Assembly (NCBI GenBank): GCA_903893525.1
Contig: CAITMP010000083.1
Coordinates: 1-35,327, forward strand
Origin: an uncultured Acidobacteriia bacterium
Lineage (GTDB): Bacteria; Acidobacteriota; Terriglobia; Bryobacterales; Bryobacteraceae
DNA length: 35,327 nt
Reading direction: 5' to 3'
The notes under the pieces were generated by a model. It was not told where the DNA came from. It saw only the letters and a program-made list of their open reading frames with translations, and ran no database searches. Shown here piece by piece: positions 8,650 to 16,956 of the stretch; position 1 is the first letter of the stretch, and the number at the start of each line of letters is the position of its first letter. A program made the position numbers and the translations under genes.

Positions 8650-9804
8650 ATGGACTCCCTACTCAACTGGCGCAAGGAATTTCCGATCCTCGCCCACACC
8701 ACGTACATGATCAGCCACTCGCTGGGTGCCATGCCCCGGCGCGCGGCCGATTCCATGCAGGAATACGCCGATACTTGGGCGACCCGCGGCATCCGCGCTT
8801 GGGAGGAGGGCTGGTGGGATATGCCGGTTACGGTCGGCAATCTGATCGGTTCCATCATTGGTGCCGGCGAGGGCGAAGTCGTGATGCAGCAAAATGTTTC
8901 CATCTGCCAGTGGATCGTGACTTCCTGCCTCGATTGGAGCGGTCTGCGCAACCGGCTCGTCACCGATGGCCTGAACTTTCCTTCCAACGACTACATCTAC
9001 CACCGTTTGGAAAAGCAGGGGGCCGAGGTGGTGACGGTTGCATCGGCGGACGGGATGACGCTCCCGACCGAGGCCATGCTGGCCGCAATTGACGAGCGCA
9101 CGCGTCTTGTCTCGGTCTCGCATGTGGCCTTCCGCAGCTCGTGGGTGCAGGATCTGGCCGCCATTACGCGGCGCGCCCATGAGGTGGGGGCCATGGTGGT
9201 GGCGGATCTGTACCAATCGGCGGGAATTCTGCCGGTCGACGTCCGGGCTCTCGGGGTCGATTTCGCCACGGGTGGCTCGGTGAAATGGCTGTGTGGCGGT
9301 CCCGGAGCCGGTTACCTCTATGTTCGCCGCGACCTCTGGCCCCAATTGGAACCCGCGGCTACAGGCTGGATGGCGCACCGCGAGCCGTTCGGATTCGAGG
9401 CCGGCCCGATCAACTACGCGCCGGACGCGTTCCGGTTCCTGAACGGCACCCCCGGCGTGCCCGCGCTCTATGCGGCGAAATCGGGCTACGAAATCATCAA
9501 TGAGATTGGTGTGGAGGCGATTCGCGACAAGTCCGTCCGCCAAACCAGCTACCTGATGGACCTTGCCATCGAGTCCGGCTTCCCCGTGAGGACGCCACGC
9601 AACCCCTCGCAGCGCGGCGGGGTCGTGATTCTGGATGTGCCCGAGGGAAAAGCGGTCACGAAGGAGCTGGCCCGGCGCGAGATTCTGGTCGACTACCGCC
9701 CCGCAGCGGGCATCCGCATCGCGCCGCACTTTTACACGACCGACGACGAGATCGCACACACGGTAGGTGCGATCCGGGAGATTGTCGATGCAGGACATTC
9801 TTGA
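8650..9804 (+). CDS. Kynureninase-like PLP-dependent class V aminotransferase-fold enzyme
   Basis: The protein has 384 residues. The PLP lysine is K212 in GGSVKWLCGGPGAGYLYV. The preceding VVADLYQSAGILPVDVRALG carries the Asp that pairs with the pyridine nitrogen. SHVAFRSSWVQDLAAITRRA and the later GWMAHREPFGFEA follow the layout of kynureninases, which split kynurenine into anthranilate and alanine. The isopenicillin-N epimerase and cysteine desulfurase branches share the fold, so the exact reaction is not certain. The frame is open upstream to 8080, but that part lies over the permease in another frame. I start at the ATG at 8650, just after the permease stop. The 3' end overlaps the next gene by 17 nt, and that gene resembles kynurenine formamidase, which supports the reading. 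Confidence 0.85.
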   Translation: MDSLLNWRKEFPILAHTTYMISHSLGAMPRRAADSMQEYADTWATRGIRAWEEGWWDMPVTVGNLIGSIIGAGEGEVVMQQNVSICQWIVTSCLDWSGLRNRLVTDGLNFPSNDYIYHRLEKQGAEVVTVASADGMTLPTEAMLAAIDERTRLVSVSHVAFRSSWVQDLAAITRRAHEVGAMVVADLYQSAGILPVDVRALGVDFATGGSVKWLCGGPGAGYLYVRRDLWPQLEPAATGWMAHREPFGFEAGPINYAPDAFRFLNGTPGVPALYAAKSGYEIINEIGVEAIRDKSVRQTSYLMDLAIESGFPVRTPRNPSQRGGVVILDVPEGKAVTKELARREILVDYRPAAGIRIAPHFYTTDDEIAHTVGAIREIVDAGHS

Positions 9805-10516
9805 ACTCCCGCCGCCACCGGGTGGAACTCGGATTCCCTACGGCAACGACCCCAACCAGTTCGGCGAATTGAGGCTCCCCGCAGTTCCCGGCCCGCATCC
9901 CGTGGTGATCTTCATCCACGGCGGCTTCTGGCGCGAAAAGTACACGCTCGACCACGCGGCGCATGCGTGCCAAGCATTGGCCGACTTGGGTTACGCCGTG
10001 TGGAGTCTGGAATACCGTAGAATCGGCCAGCCCGGCGGTGGCCATGACGGAACCACCGCCGATATTGAGGCTGGGGCCCGGTTCCTGTCAGCAATGCCGG
10101 ACGTGGACCTCTTCCGCGTCGTCGCGGTTGGACATTCCGCGGGCGGCTACTTGGCCTTGTGGCTTGCATCGCGCGGTCGCATTCCGCTTGCGGGTATTGT
10201 TGCCTTGGCTCCCGTAGCCGACTTGGAGTATGCCCGAAAACTGCGACTCGGCGACGGTGTTGTGGAGCAGTTTCTCGGGGGAACCACCCCGCCGCCGCTC
10301 CAGCCGATCCTGGTTCCGCAGATTCTCGTACACGGCACCCTCGACGACGTGGTGCCGTTCGAAATCAGCCGCCGGTTTGCTGATGGCTCCGCAAGCTCGA
10401 CGCTGACGCCACTCCCCGGCGCGGGCCATTTTGAAGTGATCGACCCCCGCTCGAAGGAATGGCCGTCCGTGGTCGCCGCCATACGCACCCTCAGTCTCAA
10501 AAACGCTACGGCTTGA
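9788..10516 (+). CDS. Alpha/beta hydrolase, kynurenine formamidase-like
   Basis: This is a soluble hydrolase of 242 residues. It has the oxyanion motif HGGFW at residues 44-48, which is the HGGxW signature of arylformamidases of the AFMID type. The nucleophile is S117 in VAVGHSAGGYLALW. The acid is the Asp in HGTLDDVVPF and the base is the His in PGAGHFEVID. The triad is therefore complete, and the length suits the family. The ATG at 9788 lies inside the end of the kynureninase-like gene. A GTG at 9767 would extend it by 7 residues with no added similarity. N-formylkynurenine hydrolysis is the likely role, feeding kynurenine to the upstream enzyme. A general esterase cannot be ruled out. Confidence 0.85.
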   Translation: MQDILELPPPPGGTRIPYGNDPNQFGELRLPAVPGPHPVVIFIHGGFWREKYTLDHAAHACQALADLGYAVWSLEYRRIGQPGGGHDGTTADIEAGARFLSAMPDVDLFRVVAVGHSAGGYLALWLASRGRIPLAGIVALAPVADLEYARKLRLGDGVVEQFLGGTTPPPLQPILVPQILVHGTLDDVVPFEISRRFADGSASSTLTPLPGAGHFEVIDPRSKEWPSVVAAIRTLSLKNATA

Positions 10517-10570
10517 TGAATTTTTAGTGACGGCGCGCACTCCTGGCAAAAAATTTGAGACGCTAGTCTA

Positions 10571-13087
10571 GTGCGCATCAAACTTGCCGTTCTCGCCGCC
10601 GTCTCGCTCGCTGGTTTCGCCGCCGTAACCACCATTTTCCCCGTGCTGAAGTCCGACGTACACATCGGCAAACAGCCCGCCGGATTCTATGTCCTTCCGA
10701 CCAACCAGCTCCTCCAGCCTTGGGGGGAACAGTCCGTCATCAAAGGCCGGCCGGTGGACGCGGCACTGAGCCCGGACCGCACACTTCTTGCCGTCTTGAA
10801 CACACGCGGCATCGACATTTTCAACGCCTCGACCGGCACTCCCACCGGAACCGCCACCAGCAAGTCCACCTCGTACACGGGTGTGGCGTTCCGTCCGGGC
10901 ACTCCCGAACTGTGGAGCACCGAGACTTCGCGGAGCGGCAACGACTTTCTGCTGGTGACCCAAGTTTCGCCCGTTGGCGTACCGGGCAAGAGCGAAGAGA
11001 TTGGACTCGGCAAGCACGCCGTCCCAACGGGTATCGCTTTCTCCGCTGACGGCAAATTCGCGTGGGTGGCCATGAGCCGTTCCAATACGGTGGCGATCTT
11101 TGAGGCGGAGTCGCGGAAACTGGTTCGTGAGATCGAAGTCGGGGTGATGCCCTTCGGCGTCGTGTATTCAGAAAAGAAGCACCGCGTGTTCGTGAGTAAC
11201 AGGGGCGGACGCCGCCCGAGGGGTTCCGAAACGACGGCCCCGTCGAGCGGTACCGAGGTTCTGACCGACCCCAAGACCGGCTCCTCAGTCTCCGGCACCC
11301 TCAGCGTGATCGATACCGCGACGTTTGATGCCAAGGAGATCCCGGTTGGGTTGGCTCCGTCGCAACTCGCTTTGAGCCCCGATGAATCCCAGCTCTTGGT
11401 GGCGAACGGTCACTCGGACAGCATTTCCATCATCGCGACCGACACGCTGAAGACCACCGAGGTGAAGATTCCCGCCTATCCCGCCGGAGTGATCGGCAGC
11501 CAGCCTATCGCGGTAGCTTTCTCTCGCGACGCCAAGTCGATTTTCGTTGCATGCGCGGGAACGAACGCGATCAGTGTCGTCACCCAGACGGCGGGCAAGT
11601 GGTCGGTGGCAGGTTCCATTCCGACCGGCTGGTTCCCGTCCTCGGTCACGCCGATGGAGGATGGCTCCCTGCGCGTCGTCAATCTGAAGGGGGTCGGCAA
11701 CACGGCCAACGGACGAGGTGCCTTCGTTTCCACTGCCTACCAGGGGTCGCTGGAACAGATTCCAGCGTTGGACAGCGGACGCCTTGCAGCAGCCACCCGC
11801 GAGGTGGTCGCCGCGAACTCCCCGAAATATGAACCTGCGGGCGGAGTGGCCAACCTGCAATCGCTGGGCATCCAGCAGGTGGTCCTGATCGTGAAGGAAA
11901 ACCGCACCTACGACCAAGTCTTTGGCGATCTCAAGCAGGCGAATGGGGATCCCTCTCTCACCATGTTCGGTCGCGATGTCACCCCGAACCACCACGCCCT
12001 TGCCGAGCGCTATGTGATTCTCGACAACTTCCACACCGGCGGCGCGATCAGCTTCGACGGTCACCCGTGGCTGATGCAATCGTTCGTCAGTGACTATACG
12101 GAACGCGCCTTCGCGGCGTCCCCCCGCGGTTACGCCTGGAACATGGCCGATTCCCTCACCGTTGCCCCGACAGGCTTCTTCTGGCAGGGCCCGAAGACCC
12201 CCAGCCTCCGCATCTACGGCGAATTCTGCCTCCCCGCAAAGTGGGATCCGAAGACGCAATCCGCCATCGACATCAATGAATCCGAGGGCGGCATGAAGTG
12301 GGGCGATTACTGGAAGATGTACAAGGCAGGTACCTTGAAGGATTTTGTGGCCTCCAAGAGTGGTGTTCCTGCGCTCCAGAAGTACATTGACCCCCGTTCG
12401 CCGGACAACGACACCAACATCACCGACCAAATCCGCGCTGACGAGTTCCTGCGGGAACTGGGCGAATTCGAGAAGAAGGGCGAAATGCAGCAGCTCACCG
12501 TGCTGACCCTGACCTCGGACCACACCAACGGCACCTCACCGGGATCGCCGACGCCGAAGGCCATGGTTGCGGACGACGATTTGGCCTTGGGGCGGATTGT
12601 GGAGGGCCTTTCCAAATCCAAGTTCTGGGCATCCACGCTGATCCTGGTTGTGGAGGATGATGCGCAGAACGGCCTCGACCACGTGGACGGGCACCGTACC
12701 GTTGCTCTCGCCATCGGTCCGCACGTCCGCAAAGCGGCGGTGGATTCGAACTTCTACGATCACTCCAGCATGATCCGGACCATCCAGGATGTCTTCCGTA
12801 TCCCGCCGCAGACCCGCTTCGTGGCGGCCGCCCGCGCGATGAATTCGGTATTCACCCCGACGGCCGATACGGCACCCTACAAGGCGATCCCGAACAATAT
12901 TCCGCTCGACCAGATGAATCCGGCCGTCCGGGGCTTGAACGGGCGCGAGAAGTGGGCGGCGGAGCAGTCGCTGGCGATGAACTGGAAGGATCCGGATGAT
13001 ATTCCGTCGGATGTCTTGAACAAGATCCTGTGGTGGAGCACGAAGGGCTACGACAAGGAATATCCGGTTATTGCAGCGCACCGGTAG
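10571..13087 (+). CDS. YncE-like beta-propeller fused to a phosphoesterase (alkaline-phosphatase-superfamily) domain
   Basis: The protein has 838 residues. It starts with a signal or anchor segment (KLAVLAAVSLAGFAAVTTIF). Residues to about 400 are a YVTN/YncE-type propeller with repeats such as LALSPDESQLLVANGHSDSI and IAVAFSRDAKSIFVACAG. The rest is a phosphoesterase domain: VVLIVKENRTYDQVFGDL, then LDNFHTGGAISFDGHPWLMQ, and the late metal-site segments VVEDDAQNGLDHVDGHR and SNFYDHSSMIRTI. It is expected in the periplasm or outside the cell, cleaving phosphoesters or phospholipids. The start is GTG at 10571 with no clear ribosome site. A plausible terminator follows the stop immediately. The arrangement is frequent in Acidobacteriota; the substrate is unknown. 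Confidence 0.9.
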   Translation: MRIKLAVLAAVSLAGFAAVTTIFPVLKSDVHIGKQPAGFYVLPTNQLLQPWGEQSVIKGRPVDAALSPDRTLLAVLNTRGIDIFNASTGTPTGTATSKSTSYTGVAFRPGTPELWSTETSRSGNDFLLVTQVSPVGVPGKSEEIGLGKHAVPTGIAFSADGKFAWVAMSRSNTVAIFEAESRKLVREIEVGVMPFGVVYSEKKHRVFVSNRGGRRPRGSETTAPSSGTEVLTDPKTGSSVSGTLSVIDTATFDAKEIPVGLAPSQLALSPDESQLLVANGHSDSISIIATDTLKTTEVKIPAYPAGVIGSQPIAVAFSRDAKSIFVACAGTNAISVVTQTAGKWSVAGSIPTGWFPSSVTPMEDGSLRVVNLKGVGNTANGRGAFVSTAYQGSLEQIPALDSGRLAAATREVVAANSPKYEPAGGVANLQSLGIQQVVLIVKENRTYDQVFGDLKQANGDPSLTMFGRDVTPNHHALAERYVILDNFHTGGAISFDGHPWLMQSFVSDYTERAFAASPRGYAWNMADSLTVAPTGFFWQGPKTPSLRIYGEFCLPAKWDPKTQSAIDINESEGGMKWGDYWKMYKAGTLKDFVASKSGVPALQKYIDPRSPDNDTNITDQIRADEFLRELGEFEKKGEMQQLTVLTLTSDHTNGTSPGSPTPKAMVADDDLALGRIVEGLSKSKFWASTLILVVEDDAQNGLDHVDGHRTVALAIGPHVRKAAVDSNFYDHSSMIRTIQDVFRIPPQTRFVAAARAMNSVFTPTADTAPYKAIPNNIPLDQMNPAVRGLNGREKWAAEQSLAMNWKDPDDIPSDVLNKILWWSTKGYDKEYPVIAAHR

Positions 13088-13120
13088 GTCCTGGGGGCGG
13101 GCGTAACGCCCCCCGGGACC
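13087..13120. terminator. Stem-loop between converging genes
   Basis: GGTCCTGGGGG (from the last stop base, 13087 on) pairs with CCCCCGGGACC (13110-13120) through 11 bp with one U:G pair and a 12-nt loop. It lies between the end of the YncE-phosphoesterase gene and the end of the MBL-NUDIX gene. The trailing T run on the plus strand is weak (TTATCCTTCT), so efficiency is uncertain. The position between converging stops suits a shared terminator. Confidence 0.6.
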
Positions 13121-13128
13121 TTATCCTT

Positions 13129-14490
13129 CTAGCTTTCCAACCAATTGCGAACACGACGATGATCGGCCAACCGGATGATACGGGCCAAGCCGTCGGCGAC
13201 CGACGTGAGGTCGAGTTTGATCAGGTCGTCCCAGTCGACAGTGGACAGTTCCAATGTGATGGGATTGCCACTATCGTCGCAAATGTCTTCGCCGCGGACC
13301 CGCAAGCCTAGCGGAATGTCGAGGCCAAAGAGGGTGGAACGTTCGCGATTTTTCGGAGCGACACTTTCGAGCGCGAAGTCGTCGCTCAGCTGAGTCAGCC
13401 AGGCATCGTCGATCATGATTTGGTGGACGCGATCAGCGCTACTGACCAGCACTTCTTCCCGCGCTTCCCGAAGGGCGGTGGCCCTCGGGCTTCCGTCGCA
13501 GACGTCCATGTGGCCGCCGCCCAAGGAGTCGAGCTTGCCCGGGTGCGACTTGCCAGGCGGCCGCTTGTAAAGGACCAGCTTGCGGTCGCTCCTCACCAAG
13601 GTCAAGACGGATGCATGCAGCAGCCCTGATGAATGAGCGTCGTTCTTGCTGGCCACTCCGCACACCCGATTCTCTTCGTCGATCAGGGCAATTGGGTTGC
13701 GAGGTGGCAAATCCTGCCAGTCGATTTCCCAGCCGGGGTTTGCCCAACCAAGACTGAGGCCACCCGCAACTGCGGGCAACATCGCAGCCAAGCTGCCGCA
13801 GCTCAAGACACGTTGGTCATCTGTGCCGTAATGGATCAGGGCGGTGAAGCGCGGCGGCGTTTGGAGCGACCGCAACATGTCGATGTTGTCCCAGAGACCA
13901 ACGTGGCCCGTTTTCGGTGCCAGGCGGGTAATTGAGTTCGTCTCAATCACAGCGAGGTCAAGAGACTCCAGCACCTCGGTGCTGCCCCAAGACTTTTTGT
14001 CGAACAGCGCTCCGAAGCGAAAGCCATCGACCGAGACGACAAATACAACACCGCCCGGAAAATGGTCCGCCGCGTCCAACACATCGACGACAAACTCCGT
14101 CCCATCGACAGTGAGGGACACGCGCGTGTCGGGTTCCACGGGCACCCACTCGAGTGACGCGCGTTCAAAACCCGGTAAACTCAGCCAGGTGCGCTCAGTT
14201 GCCACAAAGCGAATCCGCTCCTTCGTCGATCGCAGGTGTGCCAGTCTCAGGATCAGGTTCATCTCGTGCCTGTTGACGTGATCCGGGTGCGCGTGGCTCC
14301 CAAATAACACAGCCGGCACCGACAACCCTCTGGCAATGATTCCGTCGGCACAGCCCGCCCCGCAGTCAAACAGCAGGTGGGATTGGCGATATATGAACGA
14401 GACCGAGGTATTGCCCTTGGGTCGATCATGGTGTGGGCTGAGCGCAGGCCAAGCGTTGCCTGTGCCCCAGATGATACTTCGCGGTTTCAC
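13129..14490 (-). CDS. MBL-fold hydrolase fused to a C-terminal NUDIX domain
   Basis: The protein has 453 residues. The N-terminal half is a metallo-beta-lactamase fold: it opens with IIWGTGNAWP and has the metal motif HAHPDH at about 66-71, a further His in DAADHFPGG, Asp in GALFDKKSWG and a late His in LIHYG. The ligand set looks complete, so a hydrolytic domain is likely. The C-terminal half (about 265-430) is NUDIX. The segment WQDLPPRNPIALIDEENRV resembles the lead-in of IPP-isomerase-like NUDIX proteins, and the Nudix box has REAREEV, though the first Glu is replaced by Asp and one residue is inserted. I start at GTG 14490, which has AGGAG about 10 nt upstream and matches the usual MBL beginning. 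An ATG at 14529 lacks a ribosome site. It is the second gene of a unit with the unknown gene 87 nt upstream. The substrate is unknown. Confidence 0.82.
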   Translation of the reverse strand: MKPRSIIWGTGNAWPALSPHHDRPKGNTSVSFIYRQSHLLFDCGAGCADGIIARGLSVPAVLFGSHAHPDHVNRHEMNLILRLAHLRSTKERIRFVATERTWLSLPGFERASLEWVPVEPDTRVSLTVDGTEFVVDVLDAADHFPGGVVFVVSVDGFRFGALFDKKSWGSTEVLESLDLAVIETNSITRLAPKTGHVGLWDNIDMLRSLQTPPRFTALIHYGTDDQRVLSCGSLAAMLPAVAGGLSLGWANPGWEIDWQDLPPRNPIALIDEENRVCGVASKNDAHSSGLLHASVLTLVRSDRKLVLYKRPPGKSHPGKLDSLGGGHMDVCDGSPRATALREAREEVLVSSADRVHQIMIDDAWLTQLSDDFALESVAPKNRERSTLFGLDIPLGLRVRGEDICDDSGNPITLELSTVDWDDLIKLDLTSVADGLARIIRLADHRRVRNWLES

Positions 14491-14577
14491 TTTGGAAATT
14501 CTCCTGACCCAAGTTGGGCCTGGAGCCATAGTGACGCAGATTTGTGCTCCGAATCGAGTACGGACGTGCTTGGCCAG

Positions 14578-15633
14578 TCACGCCGAAAGCAAGGGCCAAC
14601 AGAGCTTGACCGACCTATGATCGAGTTCCAAGTCGTCTCGCTCGAAGGGGCGATGGGCTAACTTTTCGGCACCGAACACCGCCGTGAAGCAGTTCGGGCC
14701 AAAATACGACCCATCTGTGCGTGGCCCATCCAGCAGTTCGTCGATCAACCCCTCCATGCCGAGTCCCAGAGTAGCCGCTACAGTGCCGGCACCACCATGC
14801 CCCGCCAGCAATACGCGGAATGGTGTCACGCTCGCGTCGAACATCATGAGTCCGCAATCAGGATATCTCTGCCTGCCGGACGTGTCGGCAGCGATCTCGT
14901 TGTCGGTCCACCTGCGGAAAAAGAGTCCGTGTTTTTCGCGGGAGGCGATTCCCTCCTCCGATTGACCCTTGGTGGACGAATGGGAAAGAAAATCGTGGCG
15001 AGCGTGGCCCCATCGGAACTTGACCGGCATGCTCTTGTTGTGTCGTCCGCAAATTTCAGCGGCGAGTACGTTCGCGATCGGGTTAACTACAGGGGATCCG
15101 ATGACAACGACCATACCCACCCGTGGATTGTCTTCTATTCGACTGAGTTCTGCTTGCGCCTCTGTTTCGGGCATCGAGGACGGGAAGTTGTGGAAGTCGA
15201 GTTCGCACTCCAAATGAAATTTCTTGTATAAGAGTTTTGTCAAATGCGCCACTGCTTCGGAATCGCGTGCACCGACTGCTCTTTGCGGAACTATGGAAAC
15301 GGAAGGCAGGTTGGCATACCGGACCCCCATGACAATCGCAACTCTTTTTCCAGGCTCCCACCTCTCCCATGGCTGCGCGCCACAGGAAATGCGTATTTCC
15401 GGTTTGATTCGCTTCAGAGCGGTGCAAAGCGACTCCACACTCTTGACTCTTTCCTGGGTTCGATCAATGGCGAGACCATACGTGCGTCGAGCATCAAGAC
15501 GATCAAGAAACTCGGTCTGAGTCTCCATCGGATGACGGCGACGTTGAATTTCCTCGTCGAGATCGCGCACGAATTGCTTCTCATCCTTGCTAATCGCCCA
15601 CTCAAGAAACTTCTTGTCGATTTGCAGTGTCAT
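14578..15633 (-). CDS. Unrecognised protein, possibly Rossmann-like
   Basis: The protein has 351 residues and I cannot name its family. The N-terminal 70 residues are charged and helical (KKFLEWAISKDEKQFVRDLD). The middle has GMVVVIGSPVVNPIANVLAA at about 173-192, a strand-turn-helix that looks like a Rossmann-type nucleotide site. Near 260-290 is a second conserved-looking block, CGLMMFDASVTPF followed by LLAGHGGAGTVAATLGL, a glycine-rich turn and helix. No signal peptide or membrane segment is seen, so it should be cytoplasmic. ATG at 15633 is chosen as the first Met near a plausible protein start. An open extension to 15696 lacks a ribosome site. The coding sequence is visibly richer in A and T than flanking genes. 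It is upstream of the MBL-NUDIX gene on the same strand and likely functions with it. Confidence 0.7.
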   Translation of the reverse strand: MTLQIDKKFLEWAISKDEKQFVRDLDEEIQRRRHPMETQTEFLDRLDARRTYGLAIDRTQERVKSVESLCTALKRIKPEIRISCGAQPWERWEPGKRVAIVMGVRYANLPSVSIVPQRAVGARDSEAVAHLTKLLYKKFHLECELDFHNFPSSMPETEAQAELSRIEDNPRVGMVVVIGSPVVNPIANVLAAEICGRHNKSMPVKFRWGHARHDFLSHSSTKGQSEEGIASREKHGLFFRRWTDNEIAADTSGRQRYPDCGLMMFDASVTPFRVLLAGHGGAGTVAATLGLGMEGLIDELLDGPRTDGSYFGPNCFTAVFGAEKLAHRPFERDDLELDHRSVKLCWPLLSA

Positions 15634-15674
15634 CGCAGCATCCAGTCTAAGGAAACCATACCTAAACCCCTCAG

Positions 15675-15785
15675 TCAAGCAATAGCTTCGGCACAAGAGC
15701 TGAAAGTCGCGTTGTCCGGTGCGACGAATCGCTCCATCACCATCGCCAGGATCTGGTCCCGGTATTCGGTGCGCAGCTTTTCCAT
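15675..15785 (-). pseudogene. 36-codon remnant resembling the start of a MNT-type nucleotidyltransferase
   Basis: The frame reads MEKLRTEYRDQILAMVMERF for its first 20 residues and then runs into unrelated sequence before a TGA. Its first 19 or so residues resemble the N-terminal helix of small MNT nucleotidyltransferases (typically LREKYRDEIL-like), but the GSxARGE catalytic loop that should follow is missing. An in-frame ATG at 15794 sits 4 nt after the fic stop and behind AGGG, so it could be translated together with fic. The similarity is short, so this is a guess. It could equally be a chance small frame. Confidence 0.3.
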
Positions 15786-15798
15786 GGTGAGCATATCC

Positions 15799-16956
15799 CT
15801 ATTGTGCCGCAAAAGACCCTGCGGCCAGCGCTGCAAATCCGATCGGTTCGGGCGACGGCAGCGCCGCGAAATACCGCGCGTGCCGCCGTTCCCCCGTCCG
15901 CGTCAATGCGCCTTTCTCCACCAAATCCGCCAGATCGCGCGTCGCGGTAGCCGGGGACGCCCCGGTAATCGTGGCGTAGTTCCCGGCGCTCAGGCCGCCC
16001 TCGAAGCCGTCCGGGCCCTCTCGCAAGAGCCGCAGCAACGCCTTCTCCTGGCGATCATTCAGCGCCCCGCGCAGGCGATCCAGCAAGTGTGACTTTCCCA
16101 CCAGGAAATCGGCCAACTGGATGGTCCGCTGCTGGGCCTCCAGCGTCACATCGGCAAACCACGCCAGCCACTGCGTGATCTCGGTGGTCTTGCTGGCCAG
16201 TTCCAGTTCGCGGTAGTATTCCTTGCGGCGCGCCAGGATCGTCGTCGAAAGCGCTGTCAATGTGGGATGCCGCAGGCCTTGCGCCAACGCCTTCTCCGCG
16301 ATCGCCCGTCCAATCCTACCGTTTCCGTCTTCGTACGGGTGGATTGACTCGAAGTAGAGATGCGCGATTCCGGCCCGTGTGAGTGCGGGCAGCGGCTCCG
16401 GCCCGTCCCAGGATGTCCGGTTGAACCAGTCGAGAAACCGGTCCGTTTCCGCAGGCAACGTCGCCGACGGGGGTGCCACGAAATGCACACGCTCCTTTCC
16501 GATAGCTCCCGAAATGATCTCCATCGGCTCCGAACCCGAGCGGTATTCGCCAACCGCGACGTCCGCACGACCCGGCAGCAGCTTGCGGTGCCAGGAATGC
16601 AGCGTTTCATGGGAAAGCGGCTCCAGGAAATTGGCGAACAGGTCCAGCATCAATTGCGCAATGCCGTCCTCTTTCGGCCCGACCCGCCGGTTGTCCGAAG
16701 CCAGTCCCAACTTCCGGCGCAGCGATGACTGGACGCTGGCCCGGTCCAGCAATTCGCCTTCAATTTCAGAGGTGGTGACCGCCTCGCCGCTGATGCACTC
16801 GACGTACAAGCTTTCGCGGTGCGCGCTGCCAAGATGGCCGACGGTTCCGATCAGAACACCGCCGGAGTTGTGGAACTTCCGCTCTTTCTCCGCGAGTCGC
16901 GAGGCGTCCCACCGGAAGTGCGGCCAGTCGGGTTGTTCCCAGTTCCAACGGTCCAT
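15799..16956 (-). CDS. Fic-domain AMPylase with DUF4172-like N-terminus and winged helix
   Basis: The protein has 385 residues. Fic enzymes usually move AMP onto a hydroxyl of a target protein. The N-terminus (WEQPDWPHFRWD) matches the DUF4172 type. The inhibitory motif (S/T)xxxE(G/N) is present as TSEIEG at 62-67. The catalytic motif is HPYEDGNGRIGR at 206-217, with the essential His, the acidic residue, GNG and Arg all intact. The C-terminus, about 290-355, looks like a winged helix (YATITGASPATATRDLADLV), typical of class II Fic proteins that control their own expression or bind DNA. The ATG at 16956 has no Shine-Dalgarno sequence. A palindrome overlaps it, and a promoter places the start of transcription at or next to the ATG. 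The target protein is not known. Confidence 0.93.
   Translation of the reverse strand: MDRWNWEQPDWPHFRWDASRLAEKERKFHNSGGVLIGTVGHLGSAHRESLYVECISGEAVTTSEIEGELLDRASVQSSLRRKLGLASDNRRVGPKEDGIAQLMLDLFANFLEPLSHETLHSWHRKLLPGRADVAVGEYRSGSEPMEIISGAIGKERVHFVAPPSATLPAETDRFLDWFNRTSWDGPEPLPALTRAGIAHLYFESIHPYEDGNGRIGRAIAEKALAQGLRHPTLTALSTTILARRKEYYRELELASKTTEITQWLAWFADVTLEAQQRTIQLADFLVGKSHLLDRLRGALNDRQEKALLRLLREGPDGFEGGLSAGNYATITGASPATATRDLADLVEKGALTRTGERRHARYFAALPSPEPIGFAALAAGSFAAQ

Noticed and set aside
10535-10576. Inverted repeat GCGCACT / AGTGCGC before the YncE-phosphoesterase start
   Set aside because: It has 7-bp arms 28 nt apart, no loop or tail typical of a regulator or terminator, and is common by chance at this GC content.
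11285-12523. A 412-codon open frame on the minus strand
   Set aside because: It is opposite the YncE/phosphoesterase gene and shows no family signal.
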